The notes: generated by a model from the sequence alone, not told the origin. A DNA stretch of 64,000 nt from Tetracladium setigerum (GCA_031472005.1 PZJY01000006.1:1922001-1986000); one strand, 5' to 3'. Shown: positions 46,151 to 58,865, counted from the stretch's first letter. Translations and numbers: made by a program.

Positions 46151-46903
46151 GTTGTTGGTGTAGTCTCGTAGGCTACAAGTGTAGAAAAAAGATGAGGATG
46201 TTAGAGAAGTGTGGGATTTGTAGTTGCTCAAAGAGTTGGTCGCGAGTTGGAAGGCGGGATGTTTAGTATCTTTAAACTTGACGGAGGGTAGAGGGAACAA
46301 GATGACGAACGAAAAAGGAGCGAGCAAATCAAACAAAGATGGAGGGGTGATTCCACCGCACAGACCAGATGTGGCGAGTGATGTGGCTGTGCTTTGTTTG
46401 TTTGTGTCTCGCTTATCATTATGGTCAACACTAACGATACAGATACACTACTAGCTCCAGGTGAGGTAATCTCACACCCTGTTCTGTAGATATCTTGAAG
46501 TATCCACGATTGCAAAGGTACATATCCTGTGCCGTTTCTGTTGTTTCATGTTTACATCTGATTCATTCTTGCCGCTGCATTCGTTCCCGCTGTTTCCCAA
46601 CGTTGGCATGCCTGCATTTCTTGGAACGTCTCGGTACGCAAGCTTGATCAGAGTGACTTGTCCATTTCAAGGAACGATAAATTGGACGACAAAGAGGCCA
46701 GAGAAATAGGCTTCCGTCTCTTGGTATATGAGGATGGAGTCGGTCACCATGCACCTGATCGGGACGGTCGACTGCCAGATTGGCTGGATAGAAAAAATTG
46801 ACCAAATAAGACATGGCACAGAGGCGCAAATACGGCGCGTTGAACAATCTACTAGATTAAATATAACAGATTGCAGGTTATATTTCGTAGATAATTCCAG
46901 TTA
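46151..46903. other. intergenic region between VID27 and COG6, no gene seen
   Basis: About 750 bp upstream of VID27 and downstream of COG6, both on the minus strand. It should contain the VID27 promoter and the COG6 3' UTR. The short frames present have no family resemblance. Confidence 0.5.
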
Positions 46904-49056
46904 TCAAGAAAGCAACACTCTAATCTCACCACTCGTTCTTGGGAATAGCGTCCGCAACGCCTCCTCCTCAACCCCATCATGCTGTGACTGACTTTCCCAA
47001 ATCTCATCTGCTGCAATTAATTTCTCCTCCACCTCCTCGAAATCTTCACAGAACTTCTCCGCAGCTTCCTCGGTAATCTCTCTTGCGATCCTTGAACCCT
47101 GGAGTTGCTTCAGATTCTCCATGGCATCCATTAGTGCTGACGGTAGAAAATCGTCGAGGTTTTGGCTTGTTTGTGTTAACGCCGCTGGCTGGAAAGTTGG
47201 AAGGGTCCGGATGGATTTGAGATCTTCCTCGCTGTTGGATAGCGGGGCTAATGCCTGTATGAGAGGTTGGAGGGCGGAGTTATTTCGGAAGAATAGATAC
47301 TGATATTCGACCAAGCCTGTGGAATGCTTTTCGATTGTGTGCTGGATCTCAGCGACGCGTTGGGCAGTAAAATCAAATACAGCCAATGCATTTTTCGCAA
47401 CCAAGAGATAATTGATATTGAATATCGTACGTGCCGGGGCTTCCAAGGTATTGCCCATGACTTCGCTTCCCTTTAAGAAAGGTTCAAAGGCTTCCTCAAG
47501 AATAGGTTTGAAGTCTGCCTCCCTGGTTTCAGGAGAAGCAAATGAGGTTTCGAAGGTCTTCATGATGGCGTTCAGTTGCTTCAGACCATCCTGTAAGAAA
47601 TCTGGAGGACCAAGATCTGCAGATGGTACTTGAGTTTCGATGTGTAGTCCCGCTACATGATCGCGCATCAAGATACGGAATTGTCGGAGGGCCGATTCTT
47701 CCAATGTTCCCAGGCATTCCAGAAGAATGGAATTATCACCAAGCAACTTGGAAAATGTGAACTTGTAAAAGTTGAGTAGATTTGCGATCTTGTATGCCAC
47801 AATGGTTTCCTCGTGGCTTTGGATAATTTGACCAATTCGTTGACGCAGAACCCGCGCAACTCCAGTCACGTCCCGGTCTACGAGATCATTCAGAGCTTTG
47901 AGGCCATCAAATTGATCTGTATCGTCGTCTTCTGATGCGCGGTTCCACGGCTCGCTGGCGCGTCCGGCCTGTATCCCCTTGGCAATCTCGTCGCCATCTG
48001 AAATAAACAAGACTTCTAATGCTTCGCGCTCACTCACTGTTGCTGAGTGTGTCCATGCTAGCATATCGCCTACGTACCGGAGAGGATCATGAGCGACCAA
48101 CTCAATGGGTTTCACTGACTTGTCTTCCTCTCCGCCGACAGAACTTCCAGTGAGTGCAGTGTAGAATGTATCCGAGAGAATGTTTTCTCGCGCTTCAGCA
48201 AAGGAGTCAAGACAACTCTGGAATAGTGACGGACGCTCAGCTAGAACCCGAAGTGCGCGCCGGATGGAGGAGCTGATCTGAGGATTTTCTAGGTTGAGTG
48301 ACTTGAACTCTCTTTGAATCCACCTGTAGAGTTTCTGAAAAGCACCAGTGAGATTCTTAGAAGTTTGTTCCATTATTTCCGACCCAAGTCTCTGGTTTTC
48401 TGTCCCAAGAAGTATCTCACAGTCAATCTGGATATTCTTTGCCCGAGAGAGAACTTGGAAAAATTTATCATTCACCGGTTCGGCAGTTGAAGTGAGAGTC
48501 GCAATATCATCTTCTGACATGACGAAATGAGTGTTGAAAGCCTTCAGTAACTGTTGCTTGGACTCCACCTGAACCTTTTGGTTCATGAGTTCAGAAGCTT
48601 CTTCCAATACTGGTGCAGTTTCTTGATGAGCTGCTGTAATGTGCCTCTTCATCTCTTCGCATCCTTGGGTCAGACTGGCAATGGTAAGACCAATGCGTTT
48701 AAGTTGCTGAATGTGGCCGTTAGTTTGAGCGTTAAATCTGGTAGAACGGATCGACCGACCTCTGCCACATGGCCAAATTCCCGAATAACCTCGCCGTTGG
48801 ACTGTATGACGTCCTTTTGAACATTCAATCTCAGTTGCCGGCGAGTCTCTGGACTATTTTCCAGCCCGCGGCTATCCAGAAGAGCCAGAGCATCTCGAAT
48901 ATCAGGATCTGTGTAGGCCGACGAGAGGACACTCGTAACCTTAGAGGACAGAGCGTTGCTTCTCAGCGCAGGAGAGGGCGTGCCTGATGATGATGGAGTC
49001 TCCCCTACCCCTCCTGTTCCCGAAAGCTTCCCGGCGATAAAATAATCGGTACTCAT
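46904..49056 (-). CDS. COG6: conserved oligomeric Golgi complex subunit 6 (two exons, 699 aa)
   Basis: A lobe-B subunit of the COG tether, which captures retrograde vesicles within the Golgi. Exons on the minus strand: 49056-48760 and 48706-46904; total 2100 nt, 700 codons. Landmarks are RSNALSSKVTSVLSSAYTD, ETRRQLRLNVQKDVI, HVAEQLKRIGLTIASL across the intron, AAHQETAPVLEEASELMNQK, the signature YRWIQREFKSLNLENPQISS, and ALRVLAERPSLFQSCLDSFAEAR. The C-terminal part is helical without transmembrane segments, as expected. The start MSTDYFIAGK was chosen because the upstream codons lack an ATG in frame. It is head-to-head with ATG9. Confidence 0.95.
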
Positions 49057-49599
49057 AGCATTACCCTTCAACGATGAAATCCGGAATGGAATAATAGAAT
49101 TGAAGTGTCAACAGAGAGCAAGGCTGACGACCTGTTCCGTGATTCTAACCCCATTGCGATAAGTTGTTCCTTGGCGCATGCGCAAGGCTGAGGGCCGAGC
49201 CCAAGCGCCGCCTGCAATATCAATGGGTCATTCACCTCCTCGCTCCGACAACAACATCCTCGACTTTCGTCAACAGACATCACCTGCAAGTATCTTCAGG
49301 TGACCAACAAGACACTTAAATCTCCCGACAGTCGCCCACTCCTTTATCACCCAAAATCGCTCCGACCATTCTATGGTTTGTTAAAGGTTCACTCATGATC
49401 CGTCGCTGCGAGACTCGGTGAACGGGTCAAGGTTACCATTTACCTAGTAAAGCAGGAACGCCTCTTCCTACCCCAACCTAGCCATCGAAACACTTGATAC
49501 AACGCTCGACCAAGATTGCCGGAAGTTGGAGACTTCTGGTAGCGATCTTATCTTCGATTCCGACTAAGTCCTTCATCCGACACATTCACTATACTCAAG
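49057..49599. promoter_or_regulatory. shared divergent promoter of COG6 and ATG9
   Basis: Just 543 bp lie between the COG6 and ATG9 start codons, so both promoters are here. The ATG9-side 200 bp are rich in C and A, as in many fungal 5' leaders. No clear TATA box or known operator was identified. Confidence 0.55.
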
Positions 49600-52439
49600 A
49601 TGATGAGATCAAATCTCTTGTCGCGCCTTCTCCCTGCGAACCCGGCCGGTAGATCCATATACGATGATCTGCGAGCACACGATGAGGACTCTGAGTCGGA
49701 TTTGGAGGAAAGGGCTGGAATGGCACTCGATGAGGAAAACCTTGGCTATCATGACGACGACCTAGGAGGCCCAGATGTTTTCAACGGCGGGGACAGTCAT
49801 ACGAGTGCTGGAAGTAATGCTTTTTTTGGACGCCAACGGTCGAAGCCTCAAAGTGAAGGAAAAGGAAAGAGAAACAAATCACAAAGCAGTCGGTCGAAAT
49901 GGCTTGCGCAATCACCTAGACTGCTCGAGGAGGATGGTGACGATGATGTCCCTGCATCTCTTCTAATTGAAGAAGATGATCTGCCAGGTCCGAGTATCAA
50001 AGCCGCTCAAACCAGATCTAAGAAGGGTGGTAGACGACAAGGCGGTATTCCCTCAACGGGACCCTCAAACAGGGAGACTCGAGAGCACTGGGAGGCAGCA
50101 CAAGCCCAACAACGACTGCACCAAGAACCCGCGGTACCTCCTCGACAAGGCCATGGACTTCTTGTTGGTAGTGACAAGGATAAAGCTATGTGGAGATGGA
50201 TAAACGTTGTGAATTTGGACAACTTCATAATGGATGCCTACGAGTACTACCAAGGGTCCGGAATGTGGTGTATAATATTTGACAAGTCTTTATACTTGCT
50301 GTTAGTCTCTTCCCAAGTCTTCTCTTGCTGTGTTCTAACGTACTTATTAGGCAACACATATTTGTTGCAGTCTTTGTCACCTTCCTCTCTCAATGTGTCG
50401 AGTATCGCAAAGTACCTGATAGCAAGAAGCTTTCTGAAGTCCTTGTTCCGCAGTGTACTAAAAAGATATCTGGTATGCCAAATCTTGCGATTTGGTTGTT
50501 TACCCTATATGTCTTTGTCCGTATCTATCAACTCATCATGCTCATTCCTCAGCTACGGAGAACGCGAGACTTTTTTGAACATCTGCTGGGTGTTCCGGAC
50601 GGGGACATGCAGACGATATCCTGGCAAGATATTATTGGCCGCATAATGGCTCTCAGAGATGCAAATCCAGCAACAGCAGAGAAGATATCCCCCAAGAATC
50701 GCAAATATCTAGGTAGTCAATCAAAGCAACGACTGGACGCACACGACATTGCCAACAGATTGATGAGGAGAGAAAACTATTGGATTGCGATGTTTAATAA
50801 GGAGATTCTGAATTTGACGATTCCTATCCTGCCAGGACGCCAATTCTTCTCTAGGATGTTCTTTACAACCTTGGATTGGTGCATTATGGATTTGGTGTTC
50901 AACGAGCAGGGTCAAGTGAGGCAACTAGTATTGAAGGACACTCACCGGAAACAGTTGAGCAACGCTTTGCGAAATAGATTCTACTTCGCTGGCTACCTCA
51001 GTTTGCTCTTTTCGCCACTCATTGTCATATACCTCCTAATTGTTTATTTTTTGAGATACTTCAATGTAAGCCCCGCCTCTAACCTTTCTTTTTTGATTCG
51101 TCGCTAAAGTATACAAGGAATATCAAAAAAATCCATCATCAATTGGCTCACGGCAGTATACCCCCTTGCCGAGTGGAGATTCCGGGATTTCAACGAAGTC
51201 AGCCACTTATTCCACAAACGCATCAACATGTCGTACCCATTCGCTTCCCGGTATTTGGAGCAGTTTCCGAGAGTCAAGTCAATCCAATTCGCTCGATTCG
51301 TGGCATTTGTTTCAGGAGCAATTGTCTCCGTGCTTGCCGTTGCATCGTTGCTGGACCCTGAGCTATTTTTGAATTTCGAGATCACTCGCGAAAGGACGGT
51401 ATTATTTTACATTGGAATTTTCGGTACGCTTTGGGCATTTATGAATGGTTCAATCCCCGACGAGAACCTTGTCTTTGAGCCCGAGTATGCTCTGAGAAAT
51501 GTTATCGAGTACACCCATTACATGCCGTCTCATTGGCACGATAGACTTCACAGCGATGAGGTCAAGAAAGAATTTGCTGTTCTCTATCAACTGAAGGTCA
51601 TGATCTTCTTGGAAGAACTCATTAGTATTCTTATAACGCCTTGGGTTCTATGGACGAGTCTGCCAAACTGCAGCGAGCAGATTATTGATTTCTTTAGAGA
51701 GTTCACCATACACGTTGATGGTGTGGGCTACGTTTGCTCCTTTGCCGTCTTCGATTTCAAAAGTGGAGACGCGAGAAGAGCACCTAGTGGGGCGAAGGCA
51801 GATCCGCGAGAGGACTATTATGCTACAAAGCATGGGAAGATGGCAGCTTCTTACTATGGATTTCTTGATAACTATCTGTTGAATCCAAAGACTGGTGTTC
51901 AGGGGCACATTCCTCCAGGAATGCGACAGCAATTCCATCATCCTCCCGCTTATCCGGCACTTACCTCGCAAACTCTGGCTGCTGACTTGTCGTCGTCGCG
52001 CATGGGTAGAAGTGAGAGACGACCAGCTCACAGACCATTACCCCAGGCTGGGAGAACACCCAGATTTTCGGCAGTTGGGACACAATCACCGATGCCTTCT
52101 ATTCTCCTGGACCCCCATCATCAACCATCCGCTTCAGGATTCGGACGAAGTGTGAGACATAACTCTCGGTCCCGCCGATCGACTCGACAAAACATAGTTG
52201 AGGAAGCTACAGAAGACGAAGACCAGCCCGAGGGGAAGCTAGCGCAGATGGAAAGTAGTTCTCGCGATCCTTACGAGAGTGAAATTGGCGGGCTCGGTGA
52301 ATCGGTCTGGGAGGTATCGCCAGCCAAAGCAACACCTAAAGAGCCAGAGGAAGAGAGTGGGCCAGAGACAGGTGTTTTGGGAATGCTGTATGAATTTCAG
52401 CGGGCGCAAACGGATGGTAGACATAATGTCCATATTTGA
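49600..52439 (+). CDS. ATG9: autophagy-related protein 9, one frame break, about 912 aa
   Basis: ATG9 is the lipid scramblase on vesicles that seed the autophagosome membrane. Exons: 49600-50300, 50351-51065, 51118-52439. The N-terminal 200 residues are disordered and acidic. The ATG9 core starts at KAMWRWINVVNLDNFIMDAY. It contains membrane segments (for example around HIFVAVFVTFLSQCV, AIWLFTLYVFVRIYQLIM, GYLSLLFSPLIVIYLLIVYF) and the conserved ENYWIAMFNKEILNL, RYFNEYQKNPSSIG and FLDNYLLNP. After SRQYTP the frame must shift by one to read LAEWRFRDFNEVSHLF; a run of five C at 51161-51165 would need to be six. Exons total 2738 nt; with one base added they make 913 codons. The C-terminal tail is Ser-rich and acidic. 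A nonsense of frame inside so conserved a segment suggests a sequence error. Confidence 0.93.
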
Positions 52440-53800
52440 GATGGTATACTGGCATGTTTGGAGTTTGGGGTAAGCGAATAGGCGAATGGCATTACTTTGG
52501 AAATCTGTAGGAGGTAGCATTCGTATTGAACATCAGAAACATAAAACATATGATTAGCAGCGCTATGGCCGGACAGTTGTATGTATGTATATCTTGTTAA
52601 CTTGACTCTAATCATTTATTTTATTTTCCAAACTTGTTTTTGGCTGGAGATGTGTAGATACCATTCTCGGAATATCCTTTTCCATTTACCAAGCTTGCGT
52701 GGCAGAAGTAAATCAACCAAGAGTCCTTGTCGCAGATGAGGCAACCAGCGATACCATTTGCGAGATTAGTGCCACCCCCACGGAAGCCGTCAAGGTGCAT
52801 TCGATAACCTTTCCGAAGTCTGAGGAAGTCCACGGTGCTGGAATCGAGGTCATTGGCACAGTAGTGGCAAAGTGCAGTGGTCGTATAAAGCTGTACCTTA
52901 CGTACAGTGCTGATGATTAACTCCAGAGTGCAGCATATCCGAGGAGCAGGAAGGCTAGGAGAAAGGGCACACAACTTACACAAGCCAACCCAACAAGTGG
53001 TCTCCATGCCTCCAAGACCTCGCAGCAGAACCCACATCCCTTTGCGAAAGCGGCCTTCCGCATTTGTAATGTCACGCTTCTTTTTTTTTTGGTCACGGAA
53101 GTCTGGGCCCCTGGCGGCTGCTGTGTGGAATTGTGGATGAGTGAAGGAGATTTTTTTTTTTATCAATCAATCTGATAAAAAAGCCTTGGAAATTCCTGCT
53201 CAACAGACACAGACCTCGGACAGACCCCATCATTTCATTATCATTCCCGTATTCATTATTATTATAATTATTATTATTGTCGCTTCCATCCCGAGGAACG
53301 TGTTGGACATTTGAAGCAGAAAAAGAAAAGAAGTTTCGACGGAGGAGAAGATCACCATCCTCATCACCATCTTCACTCAACGACCAATCTATATCTACCT
53401 CTAGGTACACATGATTGCAACTCCTCGTACGGATACGGAGATAAAAAGGTGAATTCGATCATCACCGGCGTGTCGGTTGTTAGGCATTTCATACTGCACA
53501 GCGCGCTCTCCTCGCATCCCGAGACCCCCCCTGTCGACCTGTCCGGGCCAAACCTACCTTCGAAAGTGACTGGGAAAAGAACAAGCATCATCATCTCGAA
53601 AAACAATCTCCGCCTCGCTGGTCCTCCTCTCCTTCCACCACCACCACTCCTCAACACCAACGTCAAGACACCGAAGCTTCATCTCTATCCTACGCTTCAT
53701 CTTCTGGCCTGCTTTTTGATCTAATTTTTGAGGGAAAACCGGCATCCTGGCGTTACAATCGAAGACCTACGGAGGAGACTCTGTGGCCAGGGCCGCCCAA
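52440..53800. other. intergenic region between ATG9 and mitoferrin
   Basis: About 1.4 kb. A 181-codon minus-strand open frame (53166-52621) lacks an ATG at its start; its last 60-90 codons look somewhat protein-like (NGIAGCLICDKDSWLIYFCH) but match no family that I know, so I do not annotate it as a gene. The right end, about 53.3-53.8 kb, is the mitoferrin promoter and a pyrimidine-rich leader. Confidence 0.4.
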
Positions 53801-55161
53801 ATGGCTGTGCCAAACACAGAGGTTGAAGAGGAATATGAGTACGTGCAACTTCCCAGATCACACATCTCTGGCTATGTGCGCTTTGCACTACAGAATATAA
53901 GACTGACTGTGCGATCAGATATGAGGGACTGCCGCCCAACTTCTCGCTCGCCCAAAACATGGCGGCTGGTGCATTCGCTGGGATAGCTGTATGCTTGCCC
54001 CCTCTTCGACGTCCCAGACCGACAAGAACATCGCGAACTAATCATTGAATAGGAGCATACTGTCATGTACCCGATTGATGCTATCAAGGTACGCAAGTTC
54101 TCTGGTGCTTGCTTTTACGTGATGGGCATTGCTGACTGGACTTGCAGACCCGAATGCAAATCCTGAACCCAACCCCTTCTGCGGTATACAATGGAATGAT
54201 ACATGGTGGATACAGAATAGCCACTGGAGAGGGGATTCTAAGTCTCTGGAGAGGAATGTCCAGTGTGGTCGTTGGCGCAGGTAAGTTTACTTGGTTGAGG
54301 AGGCTGGGATACTGGGGGCAATCGTTAATAATTTTCTAGGACCGGCGCACGCTGTGTACTTTGCTACCTACGAAGCTGTGAAGCATTTAATGGGAGGCAA
54401 CCAAGCAGGTGTACACCATCCTCTTGCTGCTGGTGAGTAGACTATTGAAATTGTTAAATTTCATGGCTATCTTATCTGACATGTCAATAGCAACTTCTGG
54501 GGCTTGCGCAACCATTGCAAGCGATGCTTTGATGAATCCTTTCGATGGTAAATAAATATCCCCCCCCCCTTTTCAAAAATGTTACTAATACGGAAAAAGT
54601 CATCAAGCAACGCATGCAAATGCATAATTCCAGCAAGATGTACAAATCCATGTTCGACTGCGCTCGATACGTCTACAAATCCGAGGGTGTCTCCGCATTC
54701 TACGTCTCGTACCCTACCACCCTCTCCATGACAGTGCCTTTTACTGCACTCCAGTTCCTTGCCTACGAGTCCATCTCAACTACTATGAATCCCAGCAAGG
54801 CATACGATCCTGTCACACATTGTGCTGCTGGTGCGGTCGCGGGAGGATTTGCAGCAGCTCTCACAACTCCCATGGACGTAGTTAAGACCATGCTACAAAC
54901 CCGAGGAACAGCGAGCGACCCAGAATTAAGAAATGTGAATGGATTCGTGGAGGGCTGTAAGCTGCTACATCGTAGAGAAGGATTACGCGGATTTTTCAAA
55001 GGTGTCCGTCCTCGAATTGTGACCACGATGCCCAGCACAGCAATCTGTTGGTCCGCTTATGAAGCTTGCAAGTAAGTTTTACGAGGCTGACACCCACCGA
55101 AGAACATACTAATCCATCGTGTAGGGCATACTTTATTCGCCAAAACAATACCATCGTCTGA
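53801..55161 (+). CDS. MRS4: mitochondrial iron carrier, mitoferrin (MRS3/MRS4 type), eight exons, 311 aa
   Basis: An inner-membrane carrier that brings ferrous iron into the matrix for haem and Fe-S cluster synthesis. Exons: 53801-53838, 53919-53988, 54053-54088, 54148-54280, 54340-54432, 54491-54547, 54600-55071, 55125-55161; total 936 nt, 312 codons. The start EEEYEYEGLPPNFSLAQNM is typical of fungal Mrs3/4. The three solute-carrier repeats each show the PX[D/E]XX[K/R] motif: PIDAIKTRMQ, PFDVIKQRMQ and PMDVVKTMLQ. Other family markers are GPAHAVYFATYEAVKHLMGG, FYVSYPTTLSMTVPFTALQF and GVRPRIVTTMPSTAICWSAYE. It has the most introns of any gene in the window, including a 36-nt exon. The first ATG is taken; an upstream in-frame GTG is ignored. 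Confidence 0.93.
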
Positions 55162-56122
55162 GATAATACCCGATTCGTAACTTGATTCGAAGATGGCTCT
55201 GTCGAGCATCAATTTTTCCGATTACAAGAAAGCCATCTCTTGGCTTTTGGATAGAAATCAACGACACCCTTTCACAACATCACCAAATTATTCCTCGCTC
55301 AAAATTTCCACGTCTCTTGAGCCATGAAGAAGATCGCGATCTGTACATAATATCTCGCTAAACTTCGTCTGTTGGAGGAAGAACTCACCAACCTCTATTT
55401 GTGCCTTATAGGCTTTGCGTCTCGACTTTTTTTTTTGGAGAACAGTTGAGAGCACTACTTTACCTTATCTAAAAACCTGGGTGATAATGGGTTGGCGTTC
55501 ATGAAGCATTTGTGCGGATGGGCTGGAATGGTCATGCAGAAGCTTCATCTAGAGCAGTTTTTTATGATTTGTACAATAAGACAGAGGAGGGTTAGAGGGC
55601 ATATGGAATGCTTTAAATGAAATAAAACTTGAAACCCTTCATCTCTCACTTGCAGTAACTATGAGTTTTGCAGGTTATTCACTGACAGAGGATTGTGTTG
55701 CCTTCGTCCTCAAGCCAAGCCTCTACTGTGGGCAAGCTGTACGTAACTTCTCATCGGCACATGAAGCCTTGACATGAAATAAAATACGCCAGTAAAAACT
55801 TCAGGTACCGTTGTCTTGTAGGTTTACTTTATCTTTCTTCTGTTCAGTATCTCTGAGCAAGCGTGAGGTCCAGGTTGTTCCCAAATCTCGAAAGAGAGTC
55901 AAACAAACGACAAGAGAGGTGGGCATGTGGGGTCAGGTCCAGTCCTACGTCACATTCAGACACCACGAAGAGCCTCTCGCATGCCACACTCAATACAGCC
56001 CGCCATCTCAGCCCTGTATACACCGAACATTCTTCTAGATACCGAGCCATAACGATAACCGCTGATATTGTTCTTTGTACTACCGACTTACATGAATCTG
56101 TGACGGCAGACAAGGTTTGGCC
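55162..56122. other. intergenic region between mitoferrin and the AAA ATPase gene
   Basis: About 1 kb in tandem orientation (both genes plus). It should hold the mitoferrin 3' UTR and the SAP1-like promoter. ORFs at 55811-56239 on both strands have no motif. Confidence 0.5.
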
Positions 56123-58865
56123 ATGATGCGAAACAAGACCTCGTCGTCTCTTCAAAAGACGTTTGATGAATGTTTCCTTATTTCCTCTACAGCTGTGTAT
56201 TTCGAGGGTCAGGTAAGAGTTGAATTCCTCCCCCGTCACTGTTAATCAATGTGCCTAAACTGGGCGGTGAATTCAAACCGCGTGCTAAGTAATCGCAACA
56301 GGGCAATGAGAAGGAAGCTCTCCGATCATGGCGCAATGCCCTCGACCAAATATACTACCACAACGCCTACCGAGTACCACCAGGTTACGTGCCACGCTCC
56401 GAGACCGAGAAAGCCCTGAAGGACAGTCTGCGAGACCTGGAGATTCAGTGCAAAGAGCGGGTTGATCTCCTCGAGGCGTTGAGAGCATCGCGAAAGGAAC
56501 AAGCTGCAGGCGAGGGAGGCGCGGCCTCGTCAGCAGAGGAACACAGTGGAAAGATCCAAAAACTGTCTTCCAGGAAGCCGAAGAATGGTTCGGATACGGA
56601 GACGAGTGCGGGCGAGAAGGGATATATTGGAAATGGGACTATTCCTGCAGTCTCATACCCAGATCTTTCGCGGCCACCGCCATTACCCCAGCGGCCTGCT
56701 ATGATGACAAAAAATAGCTCGGAACAAGCAGTCGTGGGTACGAGGGTGTACAACTCGTTGTTATCTTCTTCTTCGCCATCTGGTCCAAGTCCACGTGTTA
56801 GCTCTGGGAATCCAGCACATTCACCGATGCTTGCTCCACCTATGAAGAAAACGAGTAGGAGTCCAAGTCCAGAAAAGAGGACTATGTTACATACTCTAAG
56901 ATCTGGAGATAGGAGGAAACCCAAGCCCAAGGTCTCCAAGAGTTCAAAGGAGGAAAGCCTCTTAACCAACAAAGCTGCCAGCTTAGCCTGGACGTCAACT
57001 TCTCGTAAAAGTGGCGAAAGGGACCGACTTGGAAAACCACTGGACCCAGAAATCAACCACAGCAGTTCAGCACTACTAGAAGGGAACAGGAGAACTAGTA
57101 CTAGCGATACATTTACTGCTGGAAATGTAAAGTATGACAGCAGGACCAGGAGATTAATACCCGACCCAGCACCGACTCCACCGGATATCTTTGCCACTAG
57201 TCCTTACGGAAGCAATCCAGCATCAAACAGCTATCCATTCCCGACTTCCAATTCTGGTCAACACGGCGATTCTACGGCTTCTTCTTCTCTACCTGGTCCA
57301 TTTGAGCCAGAGTACCCGTCAACCATGGCTGATCCTCCGAGGGCCAGGAGAACACCACCGCCTCCACCACCCCATTCTAGGAACACGTCAAAGCTGGAAC
57401 CGCTTCCCTATCCCACTTATCTGAAAGAATATCCGGATACCGCAGCCAAAAAGTCATCCAGCAATGTTGAGATCCCATTACGAAGAAAAGTTAGGGATGG
57501 AGAGTCGTCGAGTAGTAGAGTAAGCCGAAAGCCTGTGGCAGCAAACATCTCATCACCGAGACGTGATCGTCACCTAGAGAAAGATGACATTAGGAGAACG
57601 CAGAGAAGGCACTCAAAATCTAGAGACGACGATACGTCCTCTCTGAGCGTTGACGATGACACAAATAGCAGTGGCCCAAACCTTCCGAAACCCAAACGGA
57701 AAACAAAATTGAAGCAGAAGCAGAAGGAACCTGTTCTAGCTGATCCAAGAACCCCAAACTCGGATTCAGACGCCTCAGAAACAACGGCTGTGGAAGATGC
57801 GTGGAAGTTGAAAGTTGCCTCGTTAATGAAGAACTTGCCGAAAGGAGTGGATGAAGGAGCGGCAAAACAAATCTTCAACGAAATCGTAGTCCAAGGAGAC
57901 GAAGTGCACTGGGAGGATGTAGCAGGCCTTGAGATTGCCAAAAAGGCACTGAAAGAAGCAGTGGTCTATCCATTTCTACGACCGGACTTGTTCATGGGTT
58001 TGCGAGAGCCGGCGCGAGGTATGCTGTTATTTGGACCACCTGGGACGGGAAAAACAATGTTGGCCAGGGCAGTAGCTACAGAGTCTCGATCGACCTTCTT
58101 CTCCATCTCAGCCAGCAGTCTGACAAGCAAATATCTGGGAGAATCTGAGAAACTCGTTCGCGCTCTGTTCTCGCTAGCCAAAGCTCTAGCACCGAGTATC
58201 ATCTTCGTAGATGAGATAGACTCACTCCTCTCTGCTCGGTCAGGAAGCGGAGAACATGAAGCCACGAGAAGAATCAAAACCGAGTTCTTGATTCAATGGT
58301 CAGACCTACAGCGAGCTGCGGCGGGCAGGGAGCAAAGCGATAAAGAAAAGGAACGAGGTGATGCAAGCCGAGTTCTCGTCCTCGCGGCGACGAATTTACC
58401 ATGGGCTATTGACGAAGCTGCGAGAAGACGATTCGTGAGGAGACAATATATTCCCTTGCCCGAAGACGAGACGAGAGCGACGCAGTTGAGGACGCTACTG
58501 GGCCATCAGAAGCATAATTTAGAAGAGGAGGACATTGAGAGGTTGGTTGAACTTACTGATGGTAAGTTTGGTGCCTTCCTCCCTTGGCTATTAACGATCA
58601 ATTTCGTTCTTCGTCATAATAACAGACTGACTAATTGTGTTTAGGTTTCTCTGGCTCGGATATTACAGCCCTAGCGAAAGACGCAGCAATGGGTCCACTA
58701 CGCTCTCTCGGCGAAGCGCTCCTCCACATGGCCATGGATGAGATCCGCCCCATTCACTTTGAAGATTTCGAAGCTAGTCTGGTCAATATCAGACCTAGTG
58801 TTAGTCCTCAGGGCTTGAAAGAGTTTGAGGATTGGGCTAAGCAGTTTGGTGAGAGGGGTGGCTGA
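56123..58865 (+). CDS. AAA ATPase of the meiotic/MIT class, SAP1/YTA6-like (three exons, 856 aa)
   Basis: A member of the spastin/fidgetin/katanin/Vps4 clade. Yeast relatives are Sap1 (binds the Sin1 transcription factor) and Yta6. Exons: 56123-56212, 56302-58561, 58645-58865; total 2571 nt, 857 codons. The N-terminal ~95 residues form an MIT-like helical bundle (EKALKDSLRDLEIQCKERVD). A long Ser/Pro-rich disordered region follows, with PPPPPP and basic blocks such as KPKRKTKLKQKQK. The AAA domain has the linker VHWEDVAGLEIAKKALKEAV, Walker A GPPGTGKTMLA (about 605-615), the pore loop SKYLGESEK, Walker B IIFVDEIDSLL, and the FSGSDITALAKDAAMGPLR motif after the last intron. Residues DEAARRRFVRR carry the arginine fingers. 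The two adjacent ATGs at 56123 and 56126 are in frame; an additional upstream exon is possible. Confidence 0.9.

Noticed and set aside
43741..52200. Long antisense frames opposite VID27, COG6 and ATG9
   Set aside because: They are shadows of the real coding frames and carry no family motif of their own.
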